A stretch of DNA of 64,000 nucleotides from Deinococcus roseus (GCF_014646895.1 NZ_BMOD01000004.1:259993-323992); one strand, 5' to 3'. Counted from the first letter of the stretch, positions 17,763-25,821 are shown. Program-made: numbers and translations. Notes: generated from the sequence alone by a model not told the origin.

Positions 17763-17812
17763 GGTCCAAACCTCACTGTTTCAGGGTACGAGGGAAACCC
17801 CTCAAGGGTTTC

Positions 17813-17856
17813 CAGCAGAAAGGGCACAGGCTTTCGAAGCTGTGCCCTTTCTGCTG
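17813..17856. terminator. Long stem-loop after guaA
   Basis: A 17-bp inverted repeat (CAGCAGAAAGGGCACAG and its complement) around an 11-base core that can also pair. It starts 7 bp after the guaA stop. The T-run (TTTTTG) is on the + side; a second hairpin (GGAAACCC/GGGTTTCC) follows on the guaA side. Probably ends guaA or attenuates read-through. Confidence 0.6.
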
Positions 17857-17863
17857 TTTTTGT

Positions 17864-19381
17864 TTACTCCCACTCGATGGTGGCTGGGGGTTTGGAGGTG
17901 ATGTCGTAGACCACGCGGTTGATCTCGTGCACGTGGTTAACGATGCGGTTGGAGATGGTGGCCAGGAATTCATAAGGCAGGAAAGCCCATTCGGCCGTCA
18001 TGAAGTCTGCACTGGTCACGGCACGCAAAGCCACGGTATAAGAGTAGGTGCGCTCGTCGCCCATCACGCCCACAGACTGGATGGGGGTCAGGACGGCCAG
18101 GGCCTGCGCAGTCTGGTTGTACAGGTCATATTCCCTGAGGCCCGAGATGAAGATGTCATCCACACGCTGCAAGATGTTGATTTTCTCACGGGTGATGGCT
18201 CCGATGATGCGGATGGCGAGACCAGGACCGGGGAAAGGGTGACGCAGGCGGATGTGGTCGGGGAGGCCCAGCAGGCGGGCAATTTCACGCACTTCGTCTT
18301 TGAAGAGGGTGCGGAAAGGTTCCACCAGTTTGAAGGCGAGGTCTTCGGGCAGACCACCCACGTTGTGGTGGCTCTTGATGTTGGCTGCCCCTTCTCCACC
18401 TGCGGATTCGATCACGTCGGGGTAAAGGGTGCCCTGGGCCAGAAACTCGAATGGACCATATTCACGGGCTTCCCGTTCAAAGGCCCGGATGAATTCACGC
18501 CCGATGATCTTGCGCTTCTCTTCGGGATCGCTGACCCCATCCAGGGCACCAAGGAATTCATTGGAAGCATCCACGACCACCAGGTTCACACCGAGGGGAC
18601 GCAGGGCTTGCTCGACCTGTTCCCGCTCTCCCAGACGCAGCAGACCGTGATCAATGAACACGGCGGTCAGTTGCTCGCCCACGGCCTTGGCCAGCAGCAG
18701 GGCCAGGGTGCTGGAATCCACGCCTCCAGAAATGCCCAGCAGCACCTTGCCAGTGCCCACTTTTGCACGCACATCGGCAATGAGTTCTTCCACGATGTGT
18801 TCTGCCGTCCAGTCGCGGGCCACACCACACACTTCCAGGAAGTTGAGGAGCACCTGGGTGCCTTTGGGGGTGTGCACCACTTCAGGGTGAAATTGCACCC
18901 CATAGCGGCGGGTTTCATTGTTCTCGATGGCAGTGACAGGGGTATCGATGGTTTCTGCAACCACATCGTAGCCCTGGGGCAGGGTGATCACAGAGTCGCT
19001 GTGGCTCATCCAGGCGATGAATTCACCCTGCACGCCTGCAAAAAGGGTGCCCGAGTACTTGCTCAATTCGGCCTTGCCGTACTCGCGTTTGCCAGCCCGT
19101 TTGACTTCTCCTCCGGCGGTGTGTGCGAGGTACTGCATCCCGTAACAGATGCCCAGAATGGGAACATCCAGATCCAGCACGCCCTGGGCAGGCTTTGGGG
19201 CATTCTCGTCGTAAACGCTGCTGGGACCGCCCGAGAGCACCACACCCTGGGGTTTTTCCTGCAGGATGCGCTCTAAAGAAGCACTTCCGGGCAGAATCAC
19301 ACTGTACACACCCAGTTCACGGAAACGTCTGGCAATCAGACGGGTGAACTGGCTACCGAAATCAAGAATCACGATGCTCAC
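17864..19381 (-). CDS. guaA: GMP synthase (glutamine-hydrolysing)
   Basis: Converts XMP to GMP using glutamine and ATP. The 505-residue two-domain protein has an N-terminal class-I glutamine amidotransferase (ILDFGSQFTRLIARR at the start, nucleophile Cys in PILGICYGMQYLA, GVQFHPEV with the catalytic His). The ATP-pyrophosphatase half has the P-loop LLGISGGVDSSTLALLL and the C-terminal KPPATIEWE dimer motif. Start is the GTG at 19381, 5 bases after an AGGAGG that is itself inside a small inverted repeat (CAGGAG-G-CTCCTG). A TATAAT at 19531-19536 implies a leader of about 140 nt. Confidence 0.96.
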   Translation of the reverse strand: MSIVILDFGSQFTRLIARRFRELGVYSVILPGSASLERILQEKPQGVVLSGGPSSVYDENAPKPAQGVLDLDVPILGICYGMQYLAHTAGGEVKRAGKREYGKAELSKYSGTLFAGVQGEFIAWMSHSDSVITLPQGYDVVAETIDTPVTAIENNETRRYGVQFHPEVVHTPKGTQVLLNFLEVCGVARDWTAEHIVEELIADVRAKVGTGKVLLGISGGVDSSTLALLLAKAVGEQLTAVFIDHGLLRLGEREQVEQALRPLGVNLVVVDASNEFLGALDGVSDPEEKRKIIGREFIRAFEREAREYGPFEFLAQGTLYPDVIESAGGEGAANIKSHHNVGGLPEDLAFKLVEPFRTLFKDEVREIARLLGLPDHIRLRHPFPGPGLAIRIIGAITREKINILQRVDDIFISGLREYDLYNQTAQALAVLTPIQSVGVMGDERTYSYTVALRAVTSADFMTAEWAFLPYEFLATISNRIVNHVHEINRVVYDITSKPPATIEWE

Positions 19382-19530
19382 AGGAGCCTCCTGGTTTTAT
19401 GCGGCCCGAAACAGCTGTTTCAGCCCTTGAAAAAATGAGTCGGGACCTTTTGAAACCCCTGTTCCCTGACTGCGCCTGAAAAGAACCAAACCGACATTCT
19501 GTGGTGCAAGACCATCAGAAATTCCGTTTG

Positions 19531-19536
19531 ATTATA
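19531..19536 (-). promoter_or_regulatory. -10 box of guaA
   Basis: Reading leftward, TATAAT occurs about 150 bp before the guaA start. No clear -35. The leader carries a perfect 14-bp palindrome (GAAACAGCTGTTTC) and a Shine-Dalgarno in a short hairpin. Confidence 0.5.
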
Positions 19537-19590
19537 CGGGAAAGGTGAGGGAGGGGTAGGGAGAGGGTTAGGTGGGAAGCCTGGTGCCGA

Positions 19591-19687
19591 GCGACCCAGC
19601 GGTCACAAACCGTTTTGGACCGCGTTGTAGGGTCAAGAAGCGACCCAGCGGTCACAAACCGTTTTGGACCGCGTTGTAGGGTCAAGA
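19591..19687. repeat. Two tandem copies of a 49-bp hairpin-forming unit
   Basis: Two near-identical copies (19591-19639 and 19640-19687). Each starts GCGACCCAGCGGTC and contains a GCGGTC/GACCGC inverted repeat with AAAC/GTTT inside. The rest of the 19382-19790 gap holds the guaA promoter and leader, a heptamer array and the terminator of the next leftward gene. Confidence 0.85.
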
Positions 19688-19689
19688 CA

Positions 19690-19715
19690 GGGCTGAGCGC
19701 CGAGAGCCAGGGGCA
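19690..19715 (+). repeat. Short heptamer array, GCCGAGR type
   Basis: Three to four units (GGCTGAG, CGCCGAG, AGCCAGG) adjoin the 49-bp tandem repeat. Confidence 0.5.
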
Positions 19716-19733
19716 AACCTGATCCATTGAGAA

Positions 19734-19763
19734 CAAAATTTCCCCAATAAACTTTGGGGAAAT
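19734..19763 (-). terminator. Terminator of the pseudokinase-like gene
   Basis: GATTTCCCCAA-AGTTTA-TTGGGGAAAT hairpin followed by TTTGTT when read leftward, about 25 bp after the stop. Confidence 0.85.
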
Positions 19764-19789
19764 CAGGCTCAAAAGCAGCATTTTAAGGC

Positions 19790-20950
19790 TTACTGCAAAT
19801 CAATGGTCATGGGGCCAGAGGTGGGCATGCTCAGAGGGAAAGGCGCAGTGCGCAAACCAGGAACTTCCACTTTCAGCATGTAATCTCCTTTGACCGAGGG
19901 AAACCGCACGGTTCCGGGCACCAGTCCGAGGGTGTCACCCGCTTTGTAACTGCTGCCTTCCGGGACTTTGACCGCGATCAATTTGGCCTGGGAGTTGTAA
20001 GGCTGACCTTTGCGAGACAGGGAGAAATCCACCACGCAACAGGTGATGGTTCCGGTGTCTGGGGCGGCTTGCTGCTGTCTGGCAGCGTACCACCAGCCTG
20101 CACCTGCACCCGCCAGCAACAGCACCGCAATGCCAATGGTGGCAAGGTAACGCATGAAACCTGGAGCATTCTGGGCATTGGCCTGTTGTGGGCTGGCCGG
20201 GGCCTGCACCTGTCTCCAGGATTCATCGTCGTCCCAGCCGATGCGAACCACCACCGGAGGGGCTTCAGGCTCCACCGGGGTGGTTTCTTCGATTTTGATT
20301 TCGGGTTCGGGTTCTTCAAAGTGCACTTCTGGCTGGGGAAGCGGGTTCACTTTCACGCTTTGCAGCACACTCTGGGTGGGCGTTTTGGGCTTGGCCTGCA
20401 AATCACGCAGCAGGTGCGCAGCACTGATGAAGTGGTTTTGCATCAGGCGCTCCAGCTGGTTGCGCATGATGGTGCTGAGTTCCGAGGAGGACTGCCCTCC
20501 CATCAGTTGCATCACCAGTTTGGCCAGGTTGCGGATGTCGGTTTTTTCGCTGCCAGAGGTCAGGGCAGCACCCGAAAACAGCACTTCCCTGCCATTCAAG
20601 AGGCAGTTGTGGGCGGTCAGGCGACCAAAGGTCTTTCCTGCTTCATGCAGGCCTTGCAGCATTTGCAGCCCAGATTCCCAGAGGTCTTCCAGCAGTTCTC
20701 TGGGAACGGTTTTGGGCAGGGTTCTGAAGGTCAGGGGCAAACCTGCCGTCAGGTAATGGTCACGCCCTTCCCTACCTGAATCCAGAAAAGGCAGCAGGTG
20801 GGGGGCAGAAAGTTCAGTCAGGGTCAGGGGTTGCTCACTGAGGTACAGCAGGACCGGCATACCGGTGATGGTGTCCGTACCCAGGTAGGTTCGGATGTCG
20901 CCGTCCTCCAGCAGGAGTTCAGGCAGGTAAGGACCACACGCGGGAATCAC
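19790..20950 (-). CDS. Membrane-anchored protein-kinase-like (pseudokinase) protein
   Basis: A 386-residue protein. Residues about 10-185 look like a degenerate Ser/Thr kinase fold: RTYLGTDTITGMPVLLYLSE resembles beta2-beta3, LHEAGKTFGRLTAHNCLL (101-118) falls where H-G-x-L-x-x-x-N is expected, and LFSGAAL replaces DFG. No HRD aspartate or VAIK lysine is visible, so catalysis is unlikely. An acidic Pro/Glu linker (200-250) leads to one transmembrane helix (about 266-290) and a small beta-rich C-terminal domain, possibly PEGA-like, that would lie outside. This is the layout of bacterial receptor kinases. Function is unknown; a signalling scaffold is a guess. Confidence 0.6.
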   Translation of the reverse strand: MIPACGPYLPELLLEDGDIRTYLGTDTITGMPVLLYLSEQPLTLTELSAPHLLPFLDSGREGRDHYLTAGLPLTFRTLPKTVPRELLEDLWESGLQMLQGLHEAGKTFGRLTAHNCLLNGREVLFSGAALTSGSEKTDIRNLAKLVMQLMGGQSSSELSTIMRNQLERLMQNHFISAAHLLRDLQAKPKTPTQSVLQSVKVNPLPQPEVHFEEPEPEIKIEETTPVEPEAPPVVVRIGWDDDESWRQVQAPASPQQANAQNAPGFMRYLATIGIAVLLLAGAGAGWWYAARQQQAAPDTGTITCCVVDFSLSRKGQPYNSQAKLIAVKVPEGSSYKAGDTLGLVPGTVRFPSVKGDYMLKVEVPGLRTAPFPLSMPTSGPMTIDLQ

Positions 20951-21012
20951 GGGCTGATTATAGCGCCTTTTGCGAAAAAAGGCATGACAGACATTTGGAA
21001 ATGCCGCAAAGA

Positions 21013-21050
21013 CAGCCGAGCGCCGAGAGCCCAGAGCCGAGAGCCAAAAA
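21013..21050 (+). repeat. Heptamer array, GCCGAGR type, left arm of an opposed pair
   Basis: Units AGCCGAG, CGCCGAG, AGCCCAG, AGCCGAG and AGCCAAA in the gap upstream of apbC. The opposite-orientation array at 21149 completes an inverted pair around a roughly 100-bp AT-richer core. Confidence 0.65.
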
Positions 21051-21148
21051 CCACTTGCAGGAAAACCAGAAATCCAATTTCAAACTGCTCTTTTCAAGTC
21101 ATTGTTGAATCCACAACTGCATTTCAGAAATCCCAAAAACATCTTGCT

Positions 21149-21188
21149 GTTTGCCCTCGGCCCTCGGCTCTGGGCCCTCGGCGCTTTC
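21149..21188 (-). repeat. Heptamer array, right arm of an opposed pair
   Basis: GCCCTCGGCCCTCGGCTCTG followed by more units and GCGCTTTC, complementary to the array at 21013-21050. The remaining 21190-21343 stretch shows no ORF and no clear promoter apart from a TACCCT-like box before apbC. Confidence 0.65.
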
Positions 21189-21343
21189 AAACCACTCCCC
21201 AAAAACCTTCAAAGGGCAAAACAATAGCGACCAATGCACAAATGACCTCTTTCACAGCATCCCACCAGCGTACTTCAGCAAGGCTTAAGTATTGTGACCC
21301 GCATCCTTGAGCAAAATGGCTTAGGGGTGCTACCCTGCTTGCT

Positions 21344-22399
21344 ATGCCTGTGGTCACTGAAGACATCGTGTTGAAAGCCCTGAGCCTCGTGAACGACCCC
21401 GAGTTGCATCAGGATCTGGTTTCTCTGGGAATGGTGGAACGGGTTGCAGTGAGCGGAACGCAAGTTCATGTGAAGATCAACCTCACCACCCCTGCCTGTC
21501 CCCTCAAAGGGGTGATCGAGGCAGACGTTCGCCGGGCCATCGAAACCGTCGGTGCCAGCAGTGTGAATGTGGAATTTGGCGCAACGGTTCGCGCCAGCAA
21601 CAAGCCTGCCCTTCCCGGCATCCAGCATGTGATTCTGGTCGGGAGCGGCAAGGGAGGCGTGGGCAAATCCAGCGTCTCCACCAATCTGGCCATCGCCCTC
21701 GCGCAGAGCGGGGCGCAGGTCGGTCTGATGGATGCAGACATTTACGGTCCCAGCATTGCGCACATGCTGGGCAACACTGAGGACCGCATCAAAGCCAACC
21801 AGAACAAGCAGATGCTGCCTCTGGAGCGCTTCGGCGTGAAGTTCCTCTCCATGGCCAACCTGGTGCCTGCAGGTCAGGCGCTGGTGTGGCGCGGTCCCAT
21901 GCTGCACGGGGCCATCCAGCAGTTCCTCAAAGAAGCCCTGTGGGGAGAACTGGATTACCTGATCATCGATCTGCCCCCGGGAACAGGAGATGTGCAGCTT
22001 TCTCTGGCCCAGTCGGTGAGCATCACCGGGGCTGTGATTGTGACCACCCCTCAGGATGTGGCCCTGATCGACGCTGCCCGTGCCATGGACATGTTCAAGA
22101 AGAGCAGCATTCCCATGCTGGGTGTCATCGAGAACATGAGTTACTTCATTGCACCGGACACCGGAACCCGCTACGACATCTTCGGACACGGAGGCGGCAA
22201 ACGCAAAGCCGAGCAAATGTCCCTGCATTTCCTCGGTGAAGTGCCCCTGGACATGCCCCTGCGTGAAGCCTCCGACCAGGGAACCCCTGTGGTGATTTCC
22301 CATCCTGAAAGCACTTCCGCACAAGCCCTCGTGAAAATCAGCCAGAACCTGGCAGGCCGCATCAGCGTGCAGAGCCTGCAATCTCTGCCCATGCTTTAA
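21344..22399 (+). CDS. apbC: Mrp/ApbC-type Fe-S cluster carrier ATPase
   Basis: P-loop NTPase that carries and transfers Fe-S clusters in the cytosol. The 351-residue protein has an N-terminal MIP18/DUF59 domain (about 1-85, LVNDPELHQDLVSLGMV) and a NUBPL/Mrp ATPase with the deviant Walker A VGSGKGGVGKSSVSTNLA (about 98-115), DADIYGPSI, DYLIIDLPPGTGD (Walker B) and IENMSYF. The usual C-terminal CxxC that binds the bridging cluster is not seen after IENM, where SYFIAPDTG stands instead. Directly followed (5 bp) by a SufR-like regulator, so the pair is probably one Fe-S homeostasis operon. Confidence 0.9.
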   Translation: MPVVTEDIVLKALSLVNDPELHQDLVSLGMVERVAVSGTQVHVKINLTTPACPLKGVIEADVRRAIETVGASSVNVEFGATVRASNKPALPGIQHVILVGSGKGGVGKSSVSTNLAIALAQSGAQVGLMDADIYGPSIAHMLGNTEDRIKANQNKQMLPLERFGVKFLSMANLVPAGQALVWRGPMLHGAIQQFLKEALWGELDYLIIDLPPGTGDVQLSLAQSVSITGAVIVTTPQDVALIDAARAMDMFKKSSIPMLGVIENMSYFIAPDTGTRYDIFGHGGGKRKAEQMSLHFLGEVPLDMPLREASDQGTPVVISHPESTSAQALVKISQNLAGRISVQSLQSLPML

Positions 22400-22404
22400 C
22401 CAAT

Positions 22405-23028
22405 ATGCTGCCCAACCCTGACCACACCAAAAGAAAAATCCTCTCCCACCTGAAAGAGCACTGCGGGGCCACCACCCAGGACCTCGCAGCCTCTCTGGGA
22501 GTGACCGTTCCAGCCATCCGCAAACACCTGATGGACCTGGAGGAAGACAAGTACATCACCCAGCAACTGGAGAAACGCTGTGGCAAAGGGCGGCCACAGT
22601 ATGTCTACCACCTCACCCACAAGGGCGAGGAAGCCTTTCCCAAGAACTACTCGGGATTGTGCCTGGATGTGCTTGGGCACCTGGAGGAACTGTGTGGTCA
22701 GCAGATGGTGTTGCAAGTGTTCAGCGCCCGCGAGGAATCCCTCTACCAGCAACTGGCCCCCCAGATGGACCACCTGGATCTGGACGAAAAAGTACGGAAG
22801 TTGTCAGAGTTGTTGTGCGAAGCTGGATATCAGGCAGCCCTTACCGAAGACGGTGGGTGGTTGCTGGAACAACGCAACTGCCCCAGTATCGCTGTCGCAC
22901 GGCGGTACAAGGCAATTTGTCAGTGCGAGATGAGCCTTTACGAAAGGCTGCTGGGGGTTCCCATAGTGCGCGTTAGTCAGATTGCTTCCGGTGCAGGGGC
23001 TTGCCGATATAAAATAGCGAAGGCTTGA
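22405..23028 (+). CDS. SufR-like Fe-S-sensing transcriptional regulator
   Basis: A 207-residue DeoR/ArsR-like regulator. An N-terminal winged HTH (about 8-75) has KRKILSHLKEHCGATTQDLAASLGVTVPAIRKHL. The C-terminal half has cysteines Cys159, Cys172, Cys174 and Cys200 in NCPSIAVARRYKAICQCE and GAGACRYKI. This matches the cluster-ligand region of SufR, the repressor of suf genes in cyanobacteria and mycobacteria. Adjacency to apbC and presence of sufS-sufU at 31 kb support a role in Fe-S homeostasis. The binding site is unknown. The gene for the 2H protein overlaps or follows within 5 bp. Confidence 0.82.
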   Translation: MLPNPDHTKRKILSHLKEHCGATTQDLAASLGVTVPAIRKHLMDLEEDKYITQQLEKRCGKGRPQYVYHLTHKGEEAFPKNYSGLCLDVLGHLEELCGQQMVLQVFSAREESLYQQLAPQMDHLDLDEKVRKLSELLCEAGYQAALTEDGGWLLEQRNCPSIAVARRYKAICQCEMSLYERLLGVPIVRVSQIASGAGACRYKIAKA

Positions 23029-23033
23029 GTCCT

Positions 23034-23558
23034 ATGACCTTATACGGCGTTCTGGTTTGGCCCCACCCCGAGTTGATGCGTTTCATTCGGGCGTTTCAGC
23101 GAGATCATCAGTTGGCAGGATACGGAGTCCCTCACATCAACTTGCGTTCTCCGTTTTTCTGGCAGGGCAGCGAAGAGGAATTGAAAGAGAAGTTTCATGA
23201 CCTTTCCCGCAACCTCTCCACACTGAACCTCAGCTCCTGCGGGTGGAAAAGGTTCCCGAATGTGCTTTACGTCTCTCTGGAGAGCACCCCGAGTTTCCGG
23301 GAAGCCCACCAGTTGTGCAGGACCCTGGGCGGGGAACCGTTCAAACCAGTGGATGGTGCAGATTACCTTCCACACATCACTGTGGGTCTTGGCATTGTGC
23401 CCTGGGAAGAGGAAGCCGTCTGGCAACTGGCCCAGCAAACCTACATCCCCCACCTGTCCTGGACCTGCTCCGAACTGATCCTCACCAAGGATGTCTGTGG
23501 AGAGTTCACCATCGTGGATTCGGTGTCTTTGCAGCCCAAAGTGCTGGTGGACCACTGA
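23034..23558 (+). CDS. 2H phosphoesterase / 2'-5' RNA ligase-like protein
   Basis: A 174-residue member of the 2H superfamily, which act on cyclic phosphates, RNA 2'-5' linkages or ADP-ribose derivatives. The two histidine motifs are HINLRSPF (near residue 38) and HITVGLGI (near 117). The first is HxN rather than HxT/S, which may alter activity. Start ATG at 23034; a TTG at 23025 overlapping the regulator stop is an alternative. Third gene of the apbC-regulator unit by spacing, although a functional link to Fe-S metabolism is not evident. Confidence 0.75.
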   Translation: MTLYGVLVWPHPELMRFIRAFQRDHQLAGYGVPHINLRSPFFWQGSEEELKEKFHDLSRNLSTLNLSSCGWKRFPNVLYVSLESTPSFREAHQLCRTLGGEPFKPVDGADYLPHITVGLGIVPWEEEAVWQLAQQTYIPHLSWTCSELILTKDVCGEFTIVDSVSLQPKVLVDH

Positions 23559-23581
23559 ACCTGCAAAAGTTCACCTGTTGA

Positions 23582-23971
23582 TCATGTGCCTGTGTTGATC
23601 ATGTGTACAGCAGTTCGCGCGAGGGCAGCAAAAATGTCCTCGCGCAACTTCTGGTCTGGCACGGTGTCCCTTAAAGCCTGACGCATGCATTCCAGCCATG
23701 CACGGGCTTCGGTCTCTCCAATGGGAAATTTCAGGTGGCGCATCCTCAGTCTGGGATGGCCATATTTCTCCATGTACAGGGAGGGACCTCCAAAAAATCC
23801 GCTCAGGAAGGCAAATTGTTTTTCCCTGGTTTCCGTGAGGTCCGGGGGAAAGATCTCTTTCAGCACCACATGCTGGTGAACCAGGTCATAGAATTTGTTG
23901 ACCAGACGGGAAAGCCCCTCTTCGGTCAGGCGGTCGTAGAGGGTGGCTTCTTCCAGGGGTCTCAGGTCCAC
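23582..23971 (-). CDS. Group II truncated haemoglobin
   Basis: A small globin (129 residues) of the trHbO/YjbI type, probably binding O2 or NO. Seen: YDRLTEEGLSRLVNKFYDLV at the N terminus, FLSGFFGGPSLYMEKYGHPRLRMRH (central E-F region with the proximal His in the RMRH segment), and a C-terminal WLECMRQAL helix holding the G8 tryptophan. Start is the GTG at 23971, behind a GAGGAG inside the end of the GH57 gene (2-bp gap), so it is cotranscribed with it. Contains no flavin domain. Confidence 0.93.
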   Translation of the reverse strand: MDLRPLEEATLYDRLTEEGLSRLVNKFYDLVHQHVVLKEIFPPDLTETREKQFAFLSGFFGGPSLYMEKYGHPRLRMRHLKFPIGETEARAWLECMRQALRDTVPDQKLREDIFAALARTAVHMINTGT

Positions 23972-23973
23972 TT

Positions 23974-25791
23974 TTACAACTCCTCAACGTGCACATTAAA
24001 CGCCAGTCGTCTGGAACGCCCCTTGGGCAAATCCAGATCAAAGACGGGCATGAACACGCTGGACTGGTAGAGGGGGCGTTTGCGGTCACACACCACAGGG
24101 TGGTGCCAGATGGTGGCCTCACGGCCTTCAAATTCAAAGACCACCCGGATGCCCAGCCATTCGTCCACAATGCCTGCATGGGTGACTTCGCGGTGCTCCT
24201 GGGTGGAGCCCAGACTGCCCACCTTGCGGCCATTGATGTAGAAATAGCGGTCCGGGGAGTCTCCGGCCAGCAGGCCAAAATTCCATTTGCTGCCAAAGCG
24301 GGTGATGATGTCCCAGTCCCCGTGGTTGGTGATGCGGTATTCCAGTTCGATCTGGTGTTCTTTGGGCAGGATCTTCAGGCTCTTTTTGAGTTCCACTGGA
24401 ACCGGAATGCCAGCAGGTCCCCGCACAATGCCCATGCGGCTCAGGGTCACCCGGTTGCGGTATTTCCCGGCGTCGAAGAGGCCCGTGGAGAAATCGCCAA
24501 GTTCCAGGTATTGCCCGCTTGCAAATGACCTCAGGCTGACCTCTCCCCCAAAAAAATGCTCCACCAGGGTTCTGGGGTGCGTTCTGGGATGGTCACTGTA
24601 GGAGTCCACCAGATTGACCGCTTTTTCGCGGTAATCCCACTCCTGCAGGCTTCCTCCCTCTGTAGGAGAAAAGTGCAGGTTCATGGTGTGGCTCTCTGCG
24701 ATGAGTTCCTGCACGCCGTCTCCGTTGGTGTCCCGGTAATCGATCTCCAACCAGCTGTATTTTCTGGGCTCAATTTCGTTCTCGGCACGGATCAGGTTGC
24801 GGTAGGCCTCGAAGCGCACAAAGTTGTACTCGGCACTGGTGGGCCAGTAAGCATCTCCGGTCTGTCCTCGCCACAAATGCTCGTAGGCCTGCTGGGAGGC
24901 CCTGGGGGTCATGTCCAGTTTCAGACTGGTGTAACGCATGCGTTTGTGCAGGTTGTTGATGCCTGCATACTTGGCCATGGCCTGACGGAAATAACCATCT
25001 GGAGCAGCAAAAGAACTGCTGGGCACATACACCAGACCGCTGCAGGGCTGCTTGAGTTCTTCAGAGAGGTGCACCAGTTGGATGTCCTTGTTCTGCTCTA
25101 AAGCCACAAAGAAATTCTTCAGCCAGCCTTCCACGTAACAGCGCTGGTAGGTGTCCCCCAGGAGTCCCAGGTTTTCCCCGTCCTCTCCAAGGACCACCAG
25201 TTGCTTCTGTGCCCGGATGTTCTCGATGAGGGTGGCAGGCTGGGCGTAGGGCATCTGGTTGTGAAGCTGGTGCTGCATCACAAAAACCCGCACGTTGTGA
25301 CCATCGTGCTCGGTCAGGTAGTAGGTGGCAGGAAGGGCCTGCTCGGGGATCTGGGTGTCGTCCAGCAGTGTGTATTCCACCTGGCACTCTGAGAGGGTTT
25401 CGGGGAGGTCCGTGTCCCAGGCGCACTCGGCCAGCCAGACCCCTTTGCTGCGGGCACCCAGGTGCTGGGCCATCCAGTCCCGGTGGGAAGAAATCTGGGC
25501 GATGCGGTCCCGTTTGGGAATCAGGGGCAAAAGGGGTTCGTGCATCCCTCCTCCCAGCAGTTCCACCTGTCCGCGTTCCACCAGTTGCTTCAAAAGCTGC
25601 AGGGTGGAGGGATGGTTTTTCTGCATCCACTGCAGCAGTGTGCCTGAATAATGCAGGTTGATCTTGATTCTGGGGTGTTCCTGCAACACCTTCAAAAAAG
25701 GAAGGTAAGCCGTCTGGTGCGCTCTTTCGAACAGATCAGGCAGGTTTCCGTTGGGTTGATGGTTGTGCAGTACAAGTGCTAAACGGCTCAC
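23974..25791 (-). CDS. GH57 4-alpha-glucanotransferase / alpha-amylase-type enzyme
   Basis: Remodels alpha-1,4-glucans, probably glycogen or maltodextrin, in the cytosol (no signal peptide). The 605-residue enzyme has the GH57 regions LHNHQP (start), WLAECAWD with nucleophile Glu122, and LGEDGENLG with general acid Asp204, then DUF1925/1926-type beta domains to the end (EHFFGGEVSLRSF, WNFGLLAGD). Start is the GTG at 25791 with GGGAG 7 bases upstream; a TTG at 25806 is possible. A TATAAT box lies 30 bp further up. It heads an operon with the truncated haemoglobin. Transferase versus hydrolase activity cannot be separated from sequence alone. Confidence 0.88.
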   Translation of the reverse strand: MSRLALVLHNHQPNGNLPDLFERAHQTAYLPFLKVLQEHPRIKINLHYSGTLLQWMQKNHPSTLQLLKQLVERGQVELLGGGMHEPLLPLIPKRDRIAQISSHRDWMAQHLGARSKGVWLAECAWDTDLPETLSECQVEYTLLDDTQIPEQALPATYYLTEHDGHNVRVFVMQHQLHNQMPYAQPATLIENIRAQKQLVVLGEDGENLGLLGDTYQRCYVEGWLKNFFVALEQNKDIQLVHLSEELKQPCSGLVYVPSSSFAAPDGYFRQAMAKYAGINNLHKRMRYTSLKLDMTPRASQQAYEHLWRGQTGDAYWPTSAEYNFVRFEAYRNLIRAENEIEPRKYSWLEIDYRDTNGDGVQELIAESHTMNLHFSPTEGGSLQEWDYREKAVNLVDSYSDHPRTHPRTLVEHFFGGEVSLRSFASGQYLELGDFSTGLFDAGKYRNRVTLSRMGIVRGPAGIPVPVELKKSLKILPKEHQIELEYRITNHGDWDIITRFGSKWNFGLLAGDSPDRYFYINGRKVGSLGSTQEHREVTHAGIVDEWLGIRVVFEFEGREATIWHHPVVCDRKRPLYQSSVFMPVFDLDLPKGRSRRLAFNVHVEEL

Positions 25792-25821
25792 AGGATCACT
25801 CCCCAAATTTTGCTTTTATAG

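Noticed and set aside
19382..19530. Purine riboswitch in the guaA leader
   Set aside because: No guanine-riboswitch core (paired P2/P3 loops and TATA-rich junction) could be recognised; only a palindrome and a small hairpin are seen.
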